NCBI GenBank assembly: GCA_023053575.1
Contig: JAKZAP010000018.1
Span: 8,556,001-8,620,000 of the forward strand
Source: Branchinecta lynchi
Taxonomy: Eukaryota; Arthropoda; Branchiopoda; Anostraca; Branchinectidae
Length of the DNA: 64,000 nucleotides
Direction of reading: 5' to 3'
Below the pieces are notes generated by a model. The model was not told the DNA's origin. It saw only the letters and a list, made by a program, of their open reading frames with translations, and did not search any database. The translations under genes were made by a program, and so were the position numbers. Positions within the stretch are counted from its first letter, which is position 1. Every line of letters begins with the position of its first letter. Below, piece by piece: positions 26,701 through 34,278 of this stretch.

Positions 26701-28898
26701 TTGAGAGGTAGCCATGCTCGGACTTCGGCGGAGGGTTTCGTTTCCACGTTTCCATTAAAATAAGAGGCAATAACTGGCAAGTCGAAATGGTCCTTTGAAG
26801 GATACGTCGTACTTATGATAGTAATTCTTTCTATTTCAGTAGAATTTCCCTAATTTCATTCCCGAGATTCTTCACTTCATACGTCATGTAACCTATCTCA
26901 TCTATTATCAATACACCGATTTTCAAGCTTGCCACGATTTCTTCTCTTTACGTGACGTATCAGGGGCCAGCTGGTTGTCTCCGAGGACCTTTTTCCGTAA
27001 GAAGAGCGGTTTGCACCTTTTGCCAAGATTGCCATCCAAGGCAATGGGCATAGAAAGGGCTAAAAACAGCCGAAGCCATGCGTAATTTTCTGTTAGCATA
27101 GCTTAATTGTAAAGTAGTCAACCATCTCAGAAAATTTTAGCAGAAATACTCCGTAGTGCGAGATGTCCTTATCTCCATTCCCTTTGCAACCATCCTTTGC
27201 TGGAAACATATATATTTATAACTAAGTAAGTAAGTAATTTCTTTGTAGCCCGCTATTTCGAAAAAGCAGAGTAAATACAAGAAAATAAATAAAAGAAATA
27301 GAGACACAGAAAAAGACACTAATTTTCAATCTTCGGGCCAGGAAGCAGTGGAGAAGGTCGTGCGCTAGTTGGGCTCTGTTGTCAATGATTTTTTATAGCG
27401 ACGAAGAAACATCCAAAAGGGTAAAACTTGCATCTTGAACTTTTCCGTCCATGTATGGTTATGGCATAATTTCGACGATTGGAGCAGGTGCTTTGCATAT
27501 TCAAAATAACATGATCTCGTCATTTTAATCTCCTTCTTTCGCAGAACATGAGTGACACCAGAACGATATATTATTTATATTATAAGAGGGAAGACTACTT
27601 GATATTGGGGAGTCCCGTCCCAGTCCTATGTTGGGGAACCACGCACAGACCGTTCTACGAAAATGTCTGATTGTTGTATCAGCTATTTCAAAGAACGCTG
27701 AAGGAATGCCGAACACTGGGGCACGTAACAAAGTGCTAATAATTTGAATCAATTCCAAGGAATAATCATTCAAAATTCCTTTTTGCAGGTCAGCGTGCCC
27801 AATTATTTGGAACCACGAAATTACCCTTCTAGTTTCTACACCAAACGCTGGGTATGACCAACCTTTGCACAGCCTACTCAAAACAGGCATTTGCAGTACA
27901 CTCGCGCACGGTACTTTCACGAAAGTCGACTGTTTATTGAGTACCGTAGTTCACAATCTACCCTAAGATGCTGAATGTCATCCAACTCATCATCACTTTC
28001 TTCTCATTACCCTACGCAGGTCGGATAGACCTGGAGGTGAACTTTGAGGATGGAGCGGTAAGTAAAAATAAAATTCTTCAATTGTTCTCTTTTATTTTAT
28101 TGTAATAGTTAAGAGACTCGTTAATTTGTTAATTATTGTGGTATTAACCCCTATGTAACGGGCCATGGAGCTTTGTAGGGGTCGAAATTTATTTTGTTCC
28201 TTTATTTTGATTTTAATAAAACTGAACTGAACTGAACTGAGAATATACATCTTTTCTAGAATAGTTGGTTTAAGAAGTATGTCCTGTACCCAACAATAAC
28301 CATAGAAAAATTACGAATTGTGCCATATCAATGGCTAGCATCATCACTTTCATCACACTTTCATTTCCAAGAATACCTTTCATTTCCCAATACCTCAGAT
28401 CATACAACAAAATTTTAAGCTCCTGCTGTTCTCCTGTAGGATATACAGAATCTTTTCTCTACTTGAGCTGTCCCTTTGTGGCATGGGCTGTACAAATTAT
28501 TTTCACAAGTGAGACATCAGTGGAATTTAAAAAGGGCTTGAACACAACTGGTGCATACAGCCATGAGAGAAAGATTGGATTTGCCCTCAAGGTCTAACCT
28601 AGAAATATTCACCATTGCATGCTACTCATTGGGATACCACATCCACATCCTTATTACTTGTAAGTCCATAAGGTAGTTTAACGTAACAACTGTATACAGA
28701 CTAGTGGGAAACTTTTCAAGCAACATACCTAGCTGACAAGCTGCCAGATGTGTATGAGGGCTTATCCTGTACGGGACTTTCACTTCTTGATATAACAGGT
28801 ACATTTGGATCAAGTTCATTTATCATGGGTGCACTGTTTGATCTTTTCAAAGTGGATTTGATGAGAGATCCAATCGGATCTAAGTCCATCTTGTCCAT
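8301..28898 (-). CDS. PABIR: PABIR/FAM122-family PP2A-B55 inhibitor, complete gene (5 exons)
   Basis: Five minus-strand exons (28898-28729, 24665-24551, 17101-16872, 14394-14227, 8730-8301) join in frame: 170+115+230+168+430 = 1113 bases, giving about 370 residues plus stop. All introns are GT-AG and phases match (2,0,2,2). The product carries the family landmarks in order: an acidic Met-rich start followed by KRSNSAPMI (human RRSNSAPLI), the helix IQISQSWEDLSL (human MQISHSWEESLSL), QCFSPSMQ with SPSPTR clusters, and RRSLSPIA followed by VKRKCDLDSE, a likely nuclear localisation stretch. Known members bind the B55 regulatory subunit of protein phosphatase 2A through the helix region and inhibit it, acting in nucleus and cytoplasm. 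It is slightly longer than human PABIR1 because of a Ser/Pro-rich C-terminal exon. I cannot tell which vertebrate paralogue it corresponds to; invertebrates usually have one. Introns are stuffed with transposons. Confidence 0.88.
8921..10663. mobile_element. Composite element with GAGATGGGCG ends, carrying an inserted repeat
   Basis: Left end TCGAGATGGGCGAATCC faces right end GGATACGCCCATCTCTG. The flanks ATACGTGC and GTATGTGC match at 6 of 8. The middle (about 9670-10530) is a full copy of the GGGATCCC-ended family, implying nested insertion. Confidence 0.5.
9670..10530 (+). repeat. GGGATCCC-ended repeat family, copy with ~137-bp array
   Basis: Begins TTCGATGGGATCCCAAAAA and ends ACGTTTTGGGATCCCAAAA. 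The interior has three to four degenerate units containing TTCCGGTTT...GGATTCCGGGCGAACTA...GTCCGG. The distal block has the CAAGTTTCATCAAAATATCTC motif and a short GACGGACA stretch. Confidence 0.75.
11060..12420. other. AT-rich intron sequence; LINE-like 3' tail near 12360-12420
   Basis: No exon seen. GGCGGAAATAAAATATTGATT followed by GATT repeats looks like the tail of a retroposed element, next to a (TTAC)n microsatellite at 12422-12440. Confidence 0.4.
12600..12800. repeat. Repeat with 'GGCCGAAATAT...GATGAAGAA' block
   Basis: Shares CAGCCTGACGAGGACCCTTG, CCAAGAANGGCCGAAATAT and TTGAAAACGTTGTTTGAATA with 19086-19565 and 47210-47320. It has an internal palindrome around AACTTCGGGGAAGGAA. 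Confidence 0.55.
12860..13300 (-). repeat. ~410-bp interspersed repeat, inverted copy
   Basis: Reverse-orientation relative of 7198-7610 (GACCATGCGGAGTCGAATAT, TAAAGCCCCGAAGAAGAAAT). Open frames here are shadows. Confidence 0.55.
13415..14175. mobile_element. Nested elements: ACACAAATCCT-ended outer, CATAGTGGGCG-ended inner
   Basis: Outer inverted arms ACACAAATCCTAATTTTTTG and CAAAAATTGAGGATTTGTGT, then GGTGCCCCAAAGTATG and its complement CATACTTTGGGGCACC. Inside, 13464-13940 has its own ends (CATAGTGGGCGAATCCG, CGGATTCGCCCATCTATG) and is rich in GGATTCGGATTC. Confidence 0.55.
14227..14394 (-). CDS. PABIR: PABIR-family exon 4 (RRSLSP and VKRKCD)
   Basis: Acceptor CCATTTTAG before 14394, donor GTAAGTTATG below 14227, phases 2 to 2. 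Encodes RRSLSPIAMRASPLG then VKRKCDLDSE and SSKRF, the counterpart of human [27 protein letters not shown]...PKRFF. The basic KRK cluster is a plausible nuclear localisation signal. The open frame extends a little past both splice sites, but those extensions are intronic. Confidence 0.9.
14456..14784 (-). pseudogene. 5'-truncated LINE, C-terminal ORF2 fragment and tail
   Basis: The minus-strand frame 14784-14563 encodes DDDIGHFLSRCQELLDLRRE and a short hydrophobic C terminus, the pattern of the post-RT tail of non-LTR retrotransposons (a cysteine-containing HxLxxC region). A (ATT)n tract at 14456-14480 is the probable 3' tail. Confidence 0.5.
14785..15780. other. Intron sequence with a second LINE-like tail
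   Basis: 14936-15010 has ATAATAATTAT followed by GGCCATATA, similar to the tail at 14500. A fragment of the GTGCAAAACGG MITE occurs near 15655. No exon seen. Confidence 0.4.
15786..16434. mobile_element. AGAGCGTGTTCC MITE copy interrupted by another MITE
   Basis: Left CGTGTTCCACCCTTC and right GGGTGGAACACGCTCT ends of the family seen at 33006-33312. Between them lies 15810-16179, a second element with ends TAGTTGCGTTTTTGATCCGA and TCGGATCAAAAACGCAACTA. The host sequence resumes with TAGTAACTAC. Confidence 0.7.
16500..16781. mobile_element. AGAGCGTGTTCC MITE, copy 2
   Basis: GAGCGTGTCCCACCCTTCT to GGTGGAACACGCTCT, with internal AGTTACTACGCTGACCGTTC-like and CACGCTC...GCGTAGT blocks. A 10-bp local duplication (GGGTGGACTGGGTGGA) lies near the right end. 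Confidence 0.75.
16872..17101 (-). CDS. PABIR: PABIR-family exon 3 (SP-rich, QCFSPS motif)
   Basis: Acceptor TTGTTTTAG before 17101, donor GTAGGT at 16871-16866, phase 0 to 2. Encodes an acidic start (TDDESKD), then a Pro/Ser-rich stretch with YPSPTRPAGRQCFSPSMQ and TPSPSPTRK, matching the human PSPTRGIGKQCFSPSLQ and IPSPTTR. Repeated SP sites suggest regulation by proline-directed kinases (inference). The plus-strand reading of this interval is an open frame but only a shadow. Confidence 0.9.
17497..17905 (+). repeat. 17-bp minisatellite CGATTCGCCCACCCGTC
   Basis: More than 20 degenerate tandem units of CGATTCGCCCACCCGT interspersed with AAGACCCAAAAAACCCGTC and CCCACTTTTTCCGAAAGTTC blocks. 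Inverted counterpart at 22575-23057. Reading frames through it are repeat artefacts. Confidence 0.8.
17906..18800. other. Flank of the minisatellite element; no gene
   Basis: 17906-18020 is an inverted match to 22440-22560 (GGGGAGTAATTAAGAAGG against CCTTCTTAATTATTCCCC). 18230-18300 has a direct repeat of CCTTTGGTCGGCAG. 18590-18660 has four short units related to CATAATGCCCACGAT. No exon. Confidence 0.5.
18805..19900 (+). repeat. GGGATCCC-ended repeat family copy, interrupted
   Basis: Starts GGTTTCGATGGGATCCCAAA and ends ACGTTTTGGGATTCCAAAA. At about 19086-19565 it is interrupted by an unrelated tandemly duplicated repeat. Confidence 0.7.
19190..19563 (+). repeat. Direct tandem duplication, unit ~185 bp
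   Basis: 19190-19377 and 19380-19563 are nearly identical (GACGAGGACCCTTGCCAAGA to CTCAAAGAATATTTTTC), differing by a few substitutions and a 7-base gap (TTCAAAG). The small divergence indicates a recent duplication. Confidence 0.8.
20200..20640. other. No gene recognised
   Basis: Intron sequence with short frames only; a GACGGTGCTAACCGGATAA fragment near 20592 belongs to the GTGCAAAACGG family. Confidence 0.4.
20640..22170. repeat. C-rich 'AAGTTTCAT' repeat cluster with poly-C runs
   Basis: Forward-orientation units (CAAGTTTCATCGTCCTAGC, CTCCGATCCCTCCATT, GATCACCCGTTTTAAAAGTT) spaced about 115-165 bases, with C runs at 21330-21341, 21476-21502, 21627 and 21725. Confidence 0.7.
22440..23057 (-). 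repeat. Inverted copy of the 17-bp minisatellite plus flank
   Basis: GGGCGAATCGACGGGTG units from 22575 to 23057, with the flanking 22440-22560 also matching 17906-18020 in reverse. The whole block (about 600 bp) is an inverted repeat of 17470-18020, with 4.4 kb between. Confidence 0.8.
23060..23830. repeat. G-rich 'AAGTTTCAT' repeat cluster
   Basis: Inverted-orientation units directly abutting the minisatellite, with G runs at 23228, 23359 and 23545. Confidence 0.65.
24110..24520. repeat. Repeat fragments ending in an AAATAAATTGATTGACTG tail
   Basis: Starts with GACGGTGCAAAACGGGTAA, includes the TATTTCGGCCCTTCTTGGC block, and ends in CTGGCTAAATAAATTGATTG, a retroposon-like 3' tail. Confidence 0.4.
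24551..24665 (-). CDS. PABIR: PABIR-family exon 2 (B55-binding helix)
   Basis: Encodes LRQQEG followed by IQISQSWEDLSL, matching the human stretch that runs from LHQIKQEEG to MQISHSWEESLSL, the helix through which FAM122A engages PP2A-B55. The acceptor ATTCAG|G at 24666-24668 gives phase 2 and joins exon 1 exactly; a second AG ten bases further in (end 24655) would break the frame with exon 1. The donor is a perfect GTAAGTG at 24550-24544, phase 0. The RRNSTTF-like segment present in vertebrates between exons 1 and 2 is missing or shortened here. Confidence 0.85.
24670..24940 (+). other. Open frame sharing a KAKR..SAERKNK block with 61900 region
   Basis: About 45 bases (AAAGCAAAGCGAG, ATCCGCCGAGCGCAAGAACAA) recur at 61925-61970. 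One frame here reads ARIRRAQEQAKSRF and then a Leu-rich coiled-coil-like tail to a stop at 24937. It sits just upstream of PABIR exon 2 on the opposite strand. Probably a dispersed repeat; a coding role is unproven. Confidence 0.25.
24960..26560. other. Intron 1 sequence; degenerate ~75-bp tandem repeat at 25525-25775
   Basis: Four units centred on CTACTACAGNNGTCGCTGTTT at about 25528, 25602, 25679 and 25754. Short repeats of TGATACTGTTTATACGAACG occur near 26275-26390. No exon recognised. Confidence 0.4.
26560..27965. other. Intron sequence; unassigned minus-strand frame 27920-27525
   Basis: A 131-codon minus-strand frame (27920-27525) shows no family motif, and the one at 26780-26589 has a poor donor. 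Both were left unannotated as genes. Confidence 0.35.
27969..28058 (+). CDS. Orphan candidate first exon with signal-peptide-like start
   Basis: ATG at 27969 opens 30 codons beginning MLNVIQLIITFFSLPYAG, a hydrophobic signal-peptide-like stretch, then an acidic segment, ending at a good donor GTAAGTAA (28059) in phase 0. It could be the first exon of an unseen gene, but it sits on the plus strand inside intron 1 of the PABIR-like gene. Phase would allow joining to the SERGEF-like exon at 33937, but the Trp expected there is absent. A TACGCAG acceptor also occurs inside it at 28020. Function unknown. Confidence 0.15.
28729..28898 (-). CDS. PABIR: PABIR-family exon 1 (start codon, NSAP motif)
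   Basis: Starts with ATG at 28898-28896; the first residues MDKMDLDP resemble the human MAQEKMELD start. Residues about 18-26 are KRSNSAPMI, the family's basic plus phosphoserine motif. The donor is GTATGTTG at 28728-28721, leaving phase 2 (AG + G, Arg). The sequence upstream of the ATG shows an acceptor-like TTTACAG about 45 bases away, so a 5' UTR intron is possible. Confidence 0.85.
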
Positions 28899-28899
28899 C

Positions 28900-30260
28900 C
28901 TGAGACTGTGATGTTTCAGTCGTAGTGGAACAACATACTGAAGCTGTAAATCACTTGCTTTATAGCATTCAATAACCTGGAAGAAACATTGTGTAGCATA
29001 CGCACTTAACTCTGTAACACCTGTTTGTTTATTATCACTAACTAGGAGTACTCCTTGAGAATTCCTACCTCCAGACAGAAATTCTTTCCCTTTATACCCT
29101 TCAAATCTGTCAACAAAATTAGCTATTTGGTTTATTCAAGGAACTAGGGTGTTAATTCTCCATTGTTCTTTTTTATATTTTCTTCATAATTTTTCTTAGG
29201 AAAACACAGATCACATTCTTTGTTCTGCAACATACTGATATTCTGTTCTTACCAGCAAGAAGAAATACAAGAGCTGATCTCTAAAAAATATGGCAATGGA
29301 AAAAACAGCCTATGATATGCTATCTTCTAATATTTAGGCTACTGAGAAACCAAGGTTCAACAAGACGATGAGACAGAGAAATCGACAAGACACTGATAAA
29401 TAATGTGTCTAGTCTAACACATAAAAGTAACTATACAAAAACATGCAGATTATTGCTACGGACCAGATATTCACTGGGCAATCCAGGTGCATCCACACCA
29501 CAGGTAGCCTGCTTGGTTAAAAAAAAACATTCGAGCCGCATTTCCAAGAGGCAGGGGAACTGATTGCTGGCAAATCAGAGCCAAGGGCAAAAGAGAGCAA
29601 ACTCATAATCCAGGAAAACAGTTATAGCATGTGCTGGATTCCCCTGTTTTCATACGATACATGCAGGCCAATCTTTCTTTGGGTTTTGTTAAGCTACTGA
29701 AGGGTGCCATTTGCATTCCCTTGCTGTGACAATTGAATTTAAGTCAAAGTATAGACAAATTAGGGATAGCCTAGTTCCTCGCAGTCCGATAAGAAAAATA
29801 ACTAGGTATATTAAAATCTAAAATGTTGTTTTGAAGTAATGCCCTACTTTGTTATGCTTTTGCTCTTTCATACCCACTTTCATCACCAGCAGGTTATGGC
29901 ATCGGAAAAACTTTGACAGTCTTGAAGTTTTTCATGAACGTCTGAAGTATCTCAAAAGAAGAAAAATTTTGATCATTGAACATGAGAAACATTCAACATG
30001 AGTAGCTTTTGAGAGTTTATTTTCGTTCTTCATATGTAAGAAGCTAGAAGACATGGGTCCTGGATGATGTTCTTAATTTATTATTTCAGTCTTATGTCTT
30101 AATAGGGGCAAAAAACAAAACCAAGGTGTTTTAATATTTTGAGGTATCAAAAGAAACATATCTCTACTATACCAATTTTACGAAAGCCCAATGCTAAAAC
30201 TGAGCCCAAAGTGCTTGATAGAAGTTAAATTCTGAACTTCAAGTTAGTCTAGCCTAATAA
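28900..30260. other. Intergenic, between divergent genes
   Basis: Should hold the PABIR-like promoter and possibly the SERGEF-like first exon. No CpG-rich stretch or initiator is obvious by eye. Confidence 0.35.
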
Positions 30261-30263
30261 TAA

Positions 30264-30637
30264 TAGTTGCATTTTGGCAGATAACATGGTATGTGTTACC
30301 ATGGTAACTGGATCTTGCAATTAGTTGCTTTTGCAGTTACCATGGTATCGGATATCACGGTTGCTCTGAAAAAGCGGCAATTGCCAAAATTTCACTTTTC
30401 GAAGTCATCTCAAAGAAAAACTGATATCCAGTCACATAACTATGTGTAAAACTTCTTTCCACCAATTTGACAAAATCCTAGGCTCTATTGTTGGTGATGA
30501 TGAAATGTCTTTCAGAATAGGCTACAGATACCACAATGAAAAAAATGCCTTTTGACCATGGTATCAGTTACCATAGTAACTACGAAAATGACTTTAGAGT
30601 GGTACCAGATAGTACTGTATATACAAAAATGCAACTA
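30264..30637. mobile_element. MITE with TAGTTGCATTTT ends and GTTACCATGGTAAC palindromes
   Basis: Ends TAGTTGCATTTT and AAAAATGCAACTA, related to the TAGTTGCGTTTT element at 15810-16179. It contains repeats of TTACCATGGTAAC, a 13-14-base palindrome, at about 30298 and 30338 and a variant at 30572. Confidence 0.6.
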
Positions 30638-30683
30638 ACAATAGAACAAATAACAATAGACAAGTTTGTTGCACTCTTGATAG

Positions 30684-31384
30684 CATTCTAGTACACTAGC
30701 CCCTTTTCAGGCACGGTGCTCAAACGTCTAGCACCATGCCTGGATGCTAGACGTTCAAGCACTGTACCTTGGATTTCATGTATGGTGCATGGATTTCAGT
30801 ATACAGTGCATACATCAAAAACACAGTTTCTGTCATAAAAACTGAGCACCAGCTCGGACAGGGCTGAAATTACTACCACGAATTAGAGAAACCAAAGACA
30901 ATCCTTTATATATTTTTCACAACAAAAACAAAAGGGCTCGGCTGATGACAGATGTGAAAAACCTCATTTCCTTTTCTAAATAGTCAAGGGTTTTGCATGC
31001 AAAGTGTCCTGTGCCTCAGCTTTTTCTACCTAGCAGCCAACCAGAATATTGGCTCTTGAGGAATAGATAGGGAAAATACATGGAAAATAAGTAGGGTGCT
31101 GTTAGGTTTTTCATCTCCATCATCATTAAAGCCCTTTTGTTTTTGTTGTGAAAAATAAATAAAGGATTGTCTTTGATTTCTCTAATTCATAGTAGTAATT
31201 TCAGCCCTGTCCGAGCCAGTGCTCAGTTGTGATGACAGAAACTGTGTTTTTTCTGTATGCACTGTATACTGAAATCCATGCACCATTCATGAAATCCAAG
31301 GAACAATGCTTGAACGTCTAGCACCCAGTCATGGTGCTAGACGTTTGAGCACCGTGCCTGAAATGGGGCTAGTGTACTAGACTG
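30684..31384. mobile_element. 701-bp foldback hAT-like element, ~250-bp arms, 8-bp TSD
   Basis: Left end CATTCTAGTACACTAGCCCC, right end GGGGCTAGTGTACTAGACTG; the arms match for roughly 250 bases around a ~185-base spacer. Perfect duplication CTTGATAG at 30676-30683 and 31385-31392. Each arm itself holds a hairpin around ACGTCTAGCA...TGCTAGACGT. A transcript would fold into long double-stranded RNA. Confidence 0.85.
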
Positions 31385-31392
31385 CTTGATAG

Positions 31393-32555
31393 TTTCTGGT
31401 TTCCACTCTATAAAGTTCGGTATTTACTTTTTCCTCTGTAAGGAGTTTTTTGTTCTTAGCATTTTATGGTGACTTCTGGCTAGAACACAGCTACAGCCTG
31501 CCTCCTGCATCCTGGCCTCCTGAGCCCTGTTACATCGTGTCAGATTAATCTTTATGTTCCGACCAAAATCCTCATTTTGACATATTACTTGTAATTCATG
31601 GTTAAATGGGCATATTCAATCCACTCTGGTGGACCTTAAAATTAAAGTCACTAGAAAACTAATTTTCCTATTGTCATTTCGTCGAAAAATGAAAAAGTTA
31701 ATACAGTAGTAGCCTACTCAGAAGTAGCCTACTCAGAAACAAATATGTAAAATATATATATTGTCTATTTATCAGGGAGAAAGCAGAAAGTGAACTGACT
31801 GGCATGAATCAGTATAAATGCCATGAGGTGGCTCCAGCATGTTTATGAACTGTTTCTGGTGAGCAGACGATCAATTAATGAAATAATGCTATATTTTTTA
31901 GGCTACAGCCAGCAACAGGGAGCATTCCCTTTGACTCTGTATCCAAGAATGGCTTCAGGAACAAACAGAAGCCACCAGCATGTAAAGTGGCAAATCAAAC
32001 CATGTAGCTAACATTAAGTTATTACAGACAGAGGTAGCCTAAGAGAGTAAAGACTAAAGTGCAATTTTACAAATCTTCAAGAGAAATAGCATTGATGATG
32101 AAGAAGAAAATGCACAACTCACTTCTAGAAAGACCACAGGAATAGCTAAAATATCAGGTTTGCAGTGCTACATACAATGATGCTAACACTAAAATCATGG
32201 GCAAGTTTCAGATTTCATCTTTAATGTATTCCCTTCGTTAAATGTTGTCTACATTTTTGTCTTTGCTTGCTTCGAAGAGTATTAGTGACGGCGCCATCTA
32301 TGGTTTATGTTTTACAGTGCATTAGAGCTGTCTGAACGTGTTGTTTTGTTCTTGTCAGATAGCGCTATAGTGAAAAGAAGATTATGCCCGGCTCAAACTT
32401 TACGGAGCATACTTTGCGAAAAACTTTACGAACGCCGTCGTCGTCCTTGCACGGAGCATACTTTGCGAAAAACTTTAAGAAGTTTGTGAACGCCGTCTGA
32501 GTCGTCCTTAAGGCTCTAACGTTGGTTTCTTTGTTAATTTGAAAAGTGAAGACTG
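31393..32555. other. Intergenic; no gene recognised
   Basis: Short direct duplication near 32385-32500 (CGGAGCATACTTTGCGAAAA twice, with AACGCCGTC nearby). No exon. Confidence 0.4.
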
Positions 32556-32557
32556 TT

Positions 32558-32829
32558 AGAGCGTGTTCCATCCTATTTGCCGTAGATACTACGCGTGACG
32601 TCATGAATTCTGGCTTTTTGCCCTCAAGGCTGGAGGCTGTTTTTCAGCAGAATATCATGCCGCGGGTGAATCCGACCAATCACGTTACAGAGATCCGTAG
32701 TTACTACGCTCCCGAGCGTGGTCAGCAAATAGTTACTATTTGTTACATTTCGAGAAGGTTGGAACGGTCAGCGTTGTAACTTTTGGTGACGTTGGAACGG
32801 ACTATTTGTAGAAGGGTGGAACACGCTCT
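32558..32829. mobile_element. AGAGCGTGTTCC MITE, copy 3 (inverted)
   Basis: AGAGCGTGTTCCATCC to GGGTGGAACACGCTCT, with the interior in the opposite orientation to copy 4. Confidence 0.8.
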
Positions 32830-33005
32830 AAAGATCGTGTCATTATCTTTGGTGAAGACAAGCTGTTCCTTCACTCATCTTTTGTCTGTCAATGTCGATT
32901 TCCAAAACTTTTGTTTAACATGTCCCCTCCTTTTCTCCCTCACACACCTGTGGCAGTTTAATATGGGTTTTAACCAATAAGGGGATGCTCAATTGGCGGA
33001 GACTT

Positions 33006-33312
33006 AGAGCGTGTTCCACCCTTCTAACAATAGTTACTATTAGTTACTATTTCCGTTCCATCCTCACGAAAAGTTACTACGCTGACCGTTCCAACCTTGT
33101 CGGAATAGTAACTAATAGTTACTATTTGCTTACCATGCTCGGGAGCGTAGTAAGCGTAGTAACTACGCATCTCTGTAACGTGATTGGTCAGATTCACCCC
33201 TGGCGTGAAATCCTGCTGGAAAATAGAAAAATCGTTCCAGCCTTGACGGCAAAAATCCGGAATTCGTGACGTCATGCGTAGTAACTACGGTAAGTAGGAT
33301 GGAACACGCTCT
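33006..33312. mobile_element. AGAGCGTGTTCC MITE, copy 4 (most intact)
   Basis: 307 bases; ends AGAGCGTGTTCCACCC and GGATGGAACACGCTCT, with sub-terminal ATAGTTACTATTAGTTACTA and TAGTAACTACGGTAAG. The target duplication is TTA-like or TA-like and not decisive. The ACG|GTAAGT near the right end mimics a splice donor. Confidence 0.82.
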
Positions 33313-33936
33313 TATTTTAGATCCTCCCTGGTCACCGGGTGGACACACATGCGCAGAACTTTGCGTTTTTTCGCAGTGTCCGATGCGTTGAAAAATGTTA
33401 ACTGATCCGGCTAACGCATACGATTTTTTTAGGGAAAGAAAAGAAAAAACAAAGATTTGTTAATTTTCCAGACTAAAAGTTGCTCTACCTTGTTCTGAAA
33501 CAAAATGTTGTAGTACTAGGATGACTAAATGCAAAATATATTCTCAATAAACTATAAACTAATAAACAATATAAACTCAATAAACAATAAACTTTCGAAC
33601 AAGATGACTTTGGGTTTTGACATGCAGTGGTATTCAGAAGGATAATCACCTCGCATCTTCAGAGTTCGGGTCTTCAAGGGCTTTTTTGTCCTTTTGCAGA
33701 ATCCTCGACGAAATATTTCGTTTTCTTTTTGCGTCTGAAAATCAAACAAAAATCGTGTCGCATACACGCAACAGTGTGAACCAAAAGTAGACAAAAGAGT
33801 AACAACAGACAAAAGTTTATCGGTTATACACTAAAACTTCCCCGTGATATACCGCCTCATATCAGAGTAATAGTCTCAGGAACCTTTCTAAAAAGAAAAA
33901 AGGCGTCTTTGTTCTTTAACTACTTGGTGTTTTCAG

Positions 33937-34278
33937 GGCACGAACAGTCACGGCCAGCTTGGATTAGGTTTCGACAGCGAACAGGAAGGGAGCCCAAGAA
34001 AATTGCCGTTCACCGAAGAGATAACCGACATAGCCTGCGGCGGCTCCCATACCCTCCTTCTAACCTCAAATGGCCTCTTTTCTTCGGGTCTCAATGACAT
34101 GTTTCAGCTTGGACGCAGAACCGAGGGGAAGTTTTGTCCAGAGTTTCTTAAAGTTGAACTGGTTGAAGATATTGTAGCAGTTATGGCTGGTTGGGACTTC
34201 AGCCTCGCGAGAACAAGACAAGGGGATATTTATCGCTGGGGAGGAAACAAGTTCAAGCAGCTCGGAAACGGAGAAGAG
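33937..34278 (+). CDS. SERGEF: SERGEF-like exon A (blades 1-3)
   Basis: Acceptor GTGTTTTCAG, donor GTAAGC at 34279; 342 bases, phase 0 at both ends. Encodes GTNSHGQLGLG, then the repeat core DIACGGSHTLLLTSNG, GLNDMFQLG, VMAGWDFSLARTRQG and WGGNKFKQLGNG. This matches human SERGEF from ANSYGQLGLG to SNSFGQLG. The Trp normally before GTN must come from the preceding, unseen exon. Confidence 0.88.

Noticed and set aside
26589..26780. Minus-strand exon between PABIR exons 1 and 2
   Set aside because: Looked like a candidate for the missing RRNST segment, but all frames hit stops before a usable donor and exons 1 and 2 already join in phase.
27525..27920. 131-codon minus-strand frame as a gene
   Set aside because: No recognised motif, no good splice sites, lies in PABIR intron 1; possibly a decayed element.
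32985..33269. Overlapping 80-90-codon frames on both strands
   Set aside because: They lie wholly inside a MITE; the same frames appear in other copies with stops.
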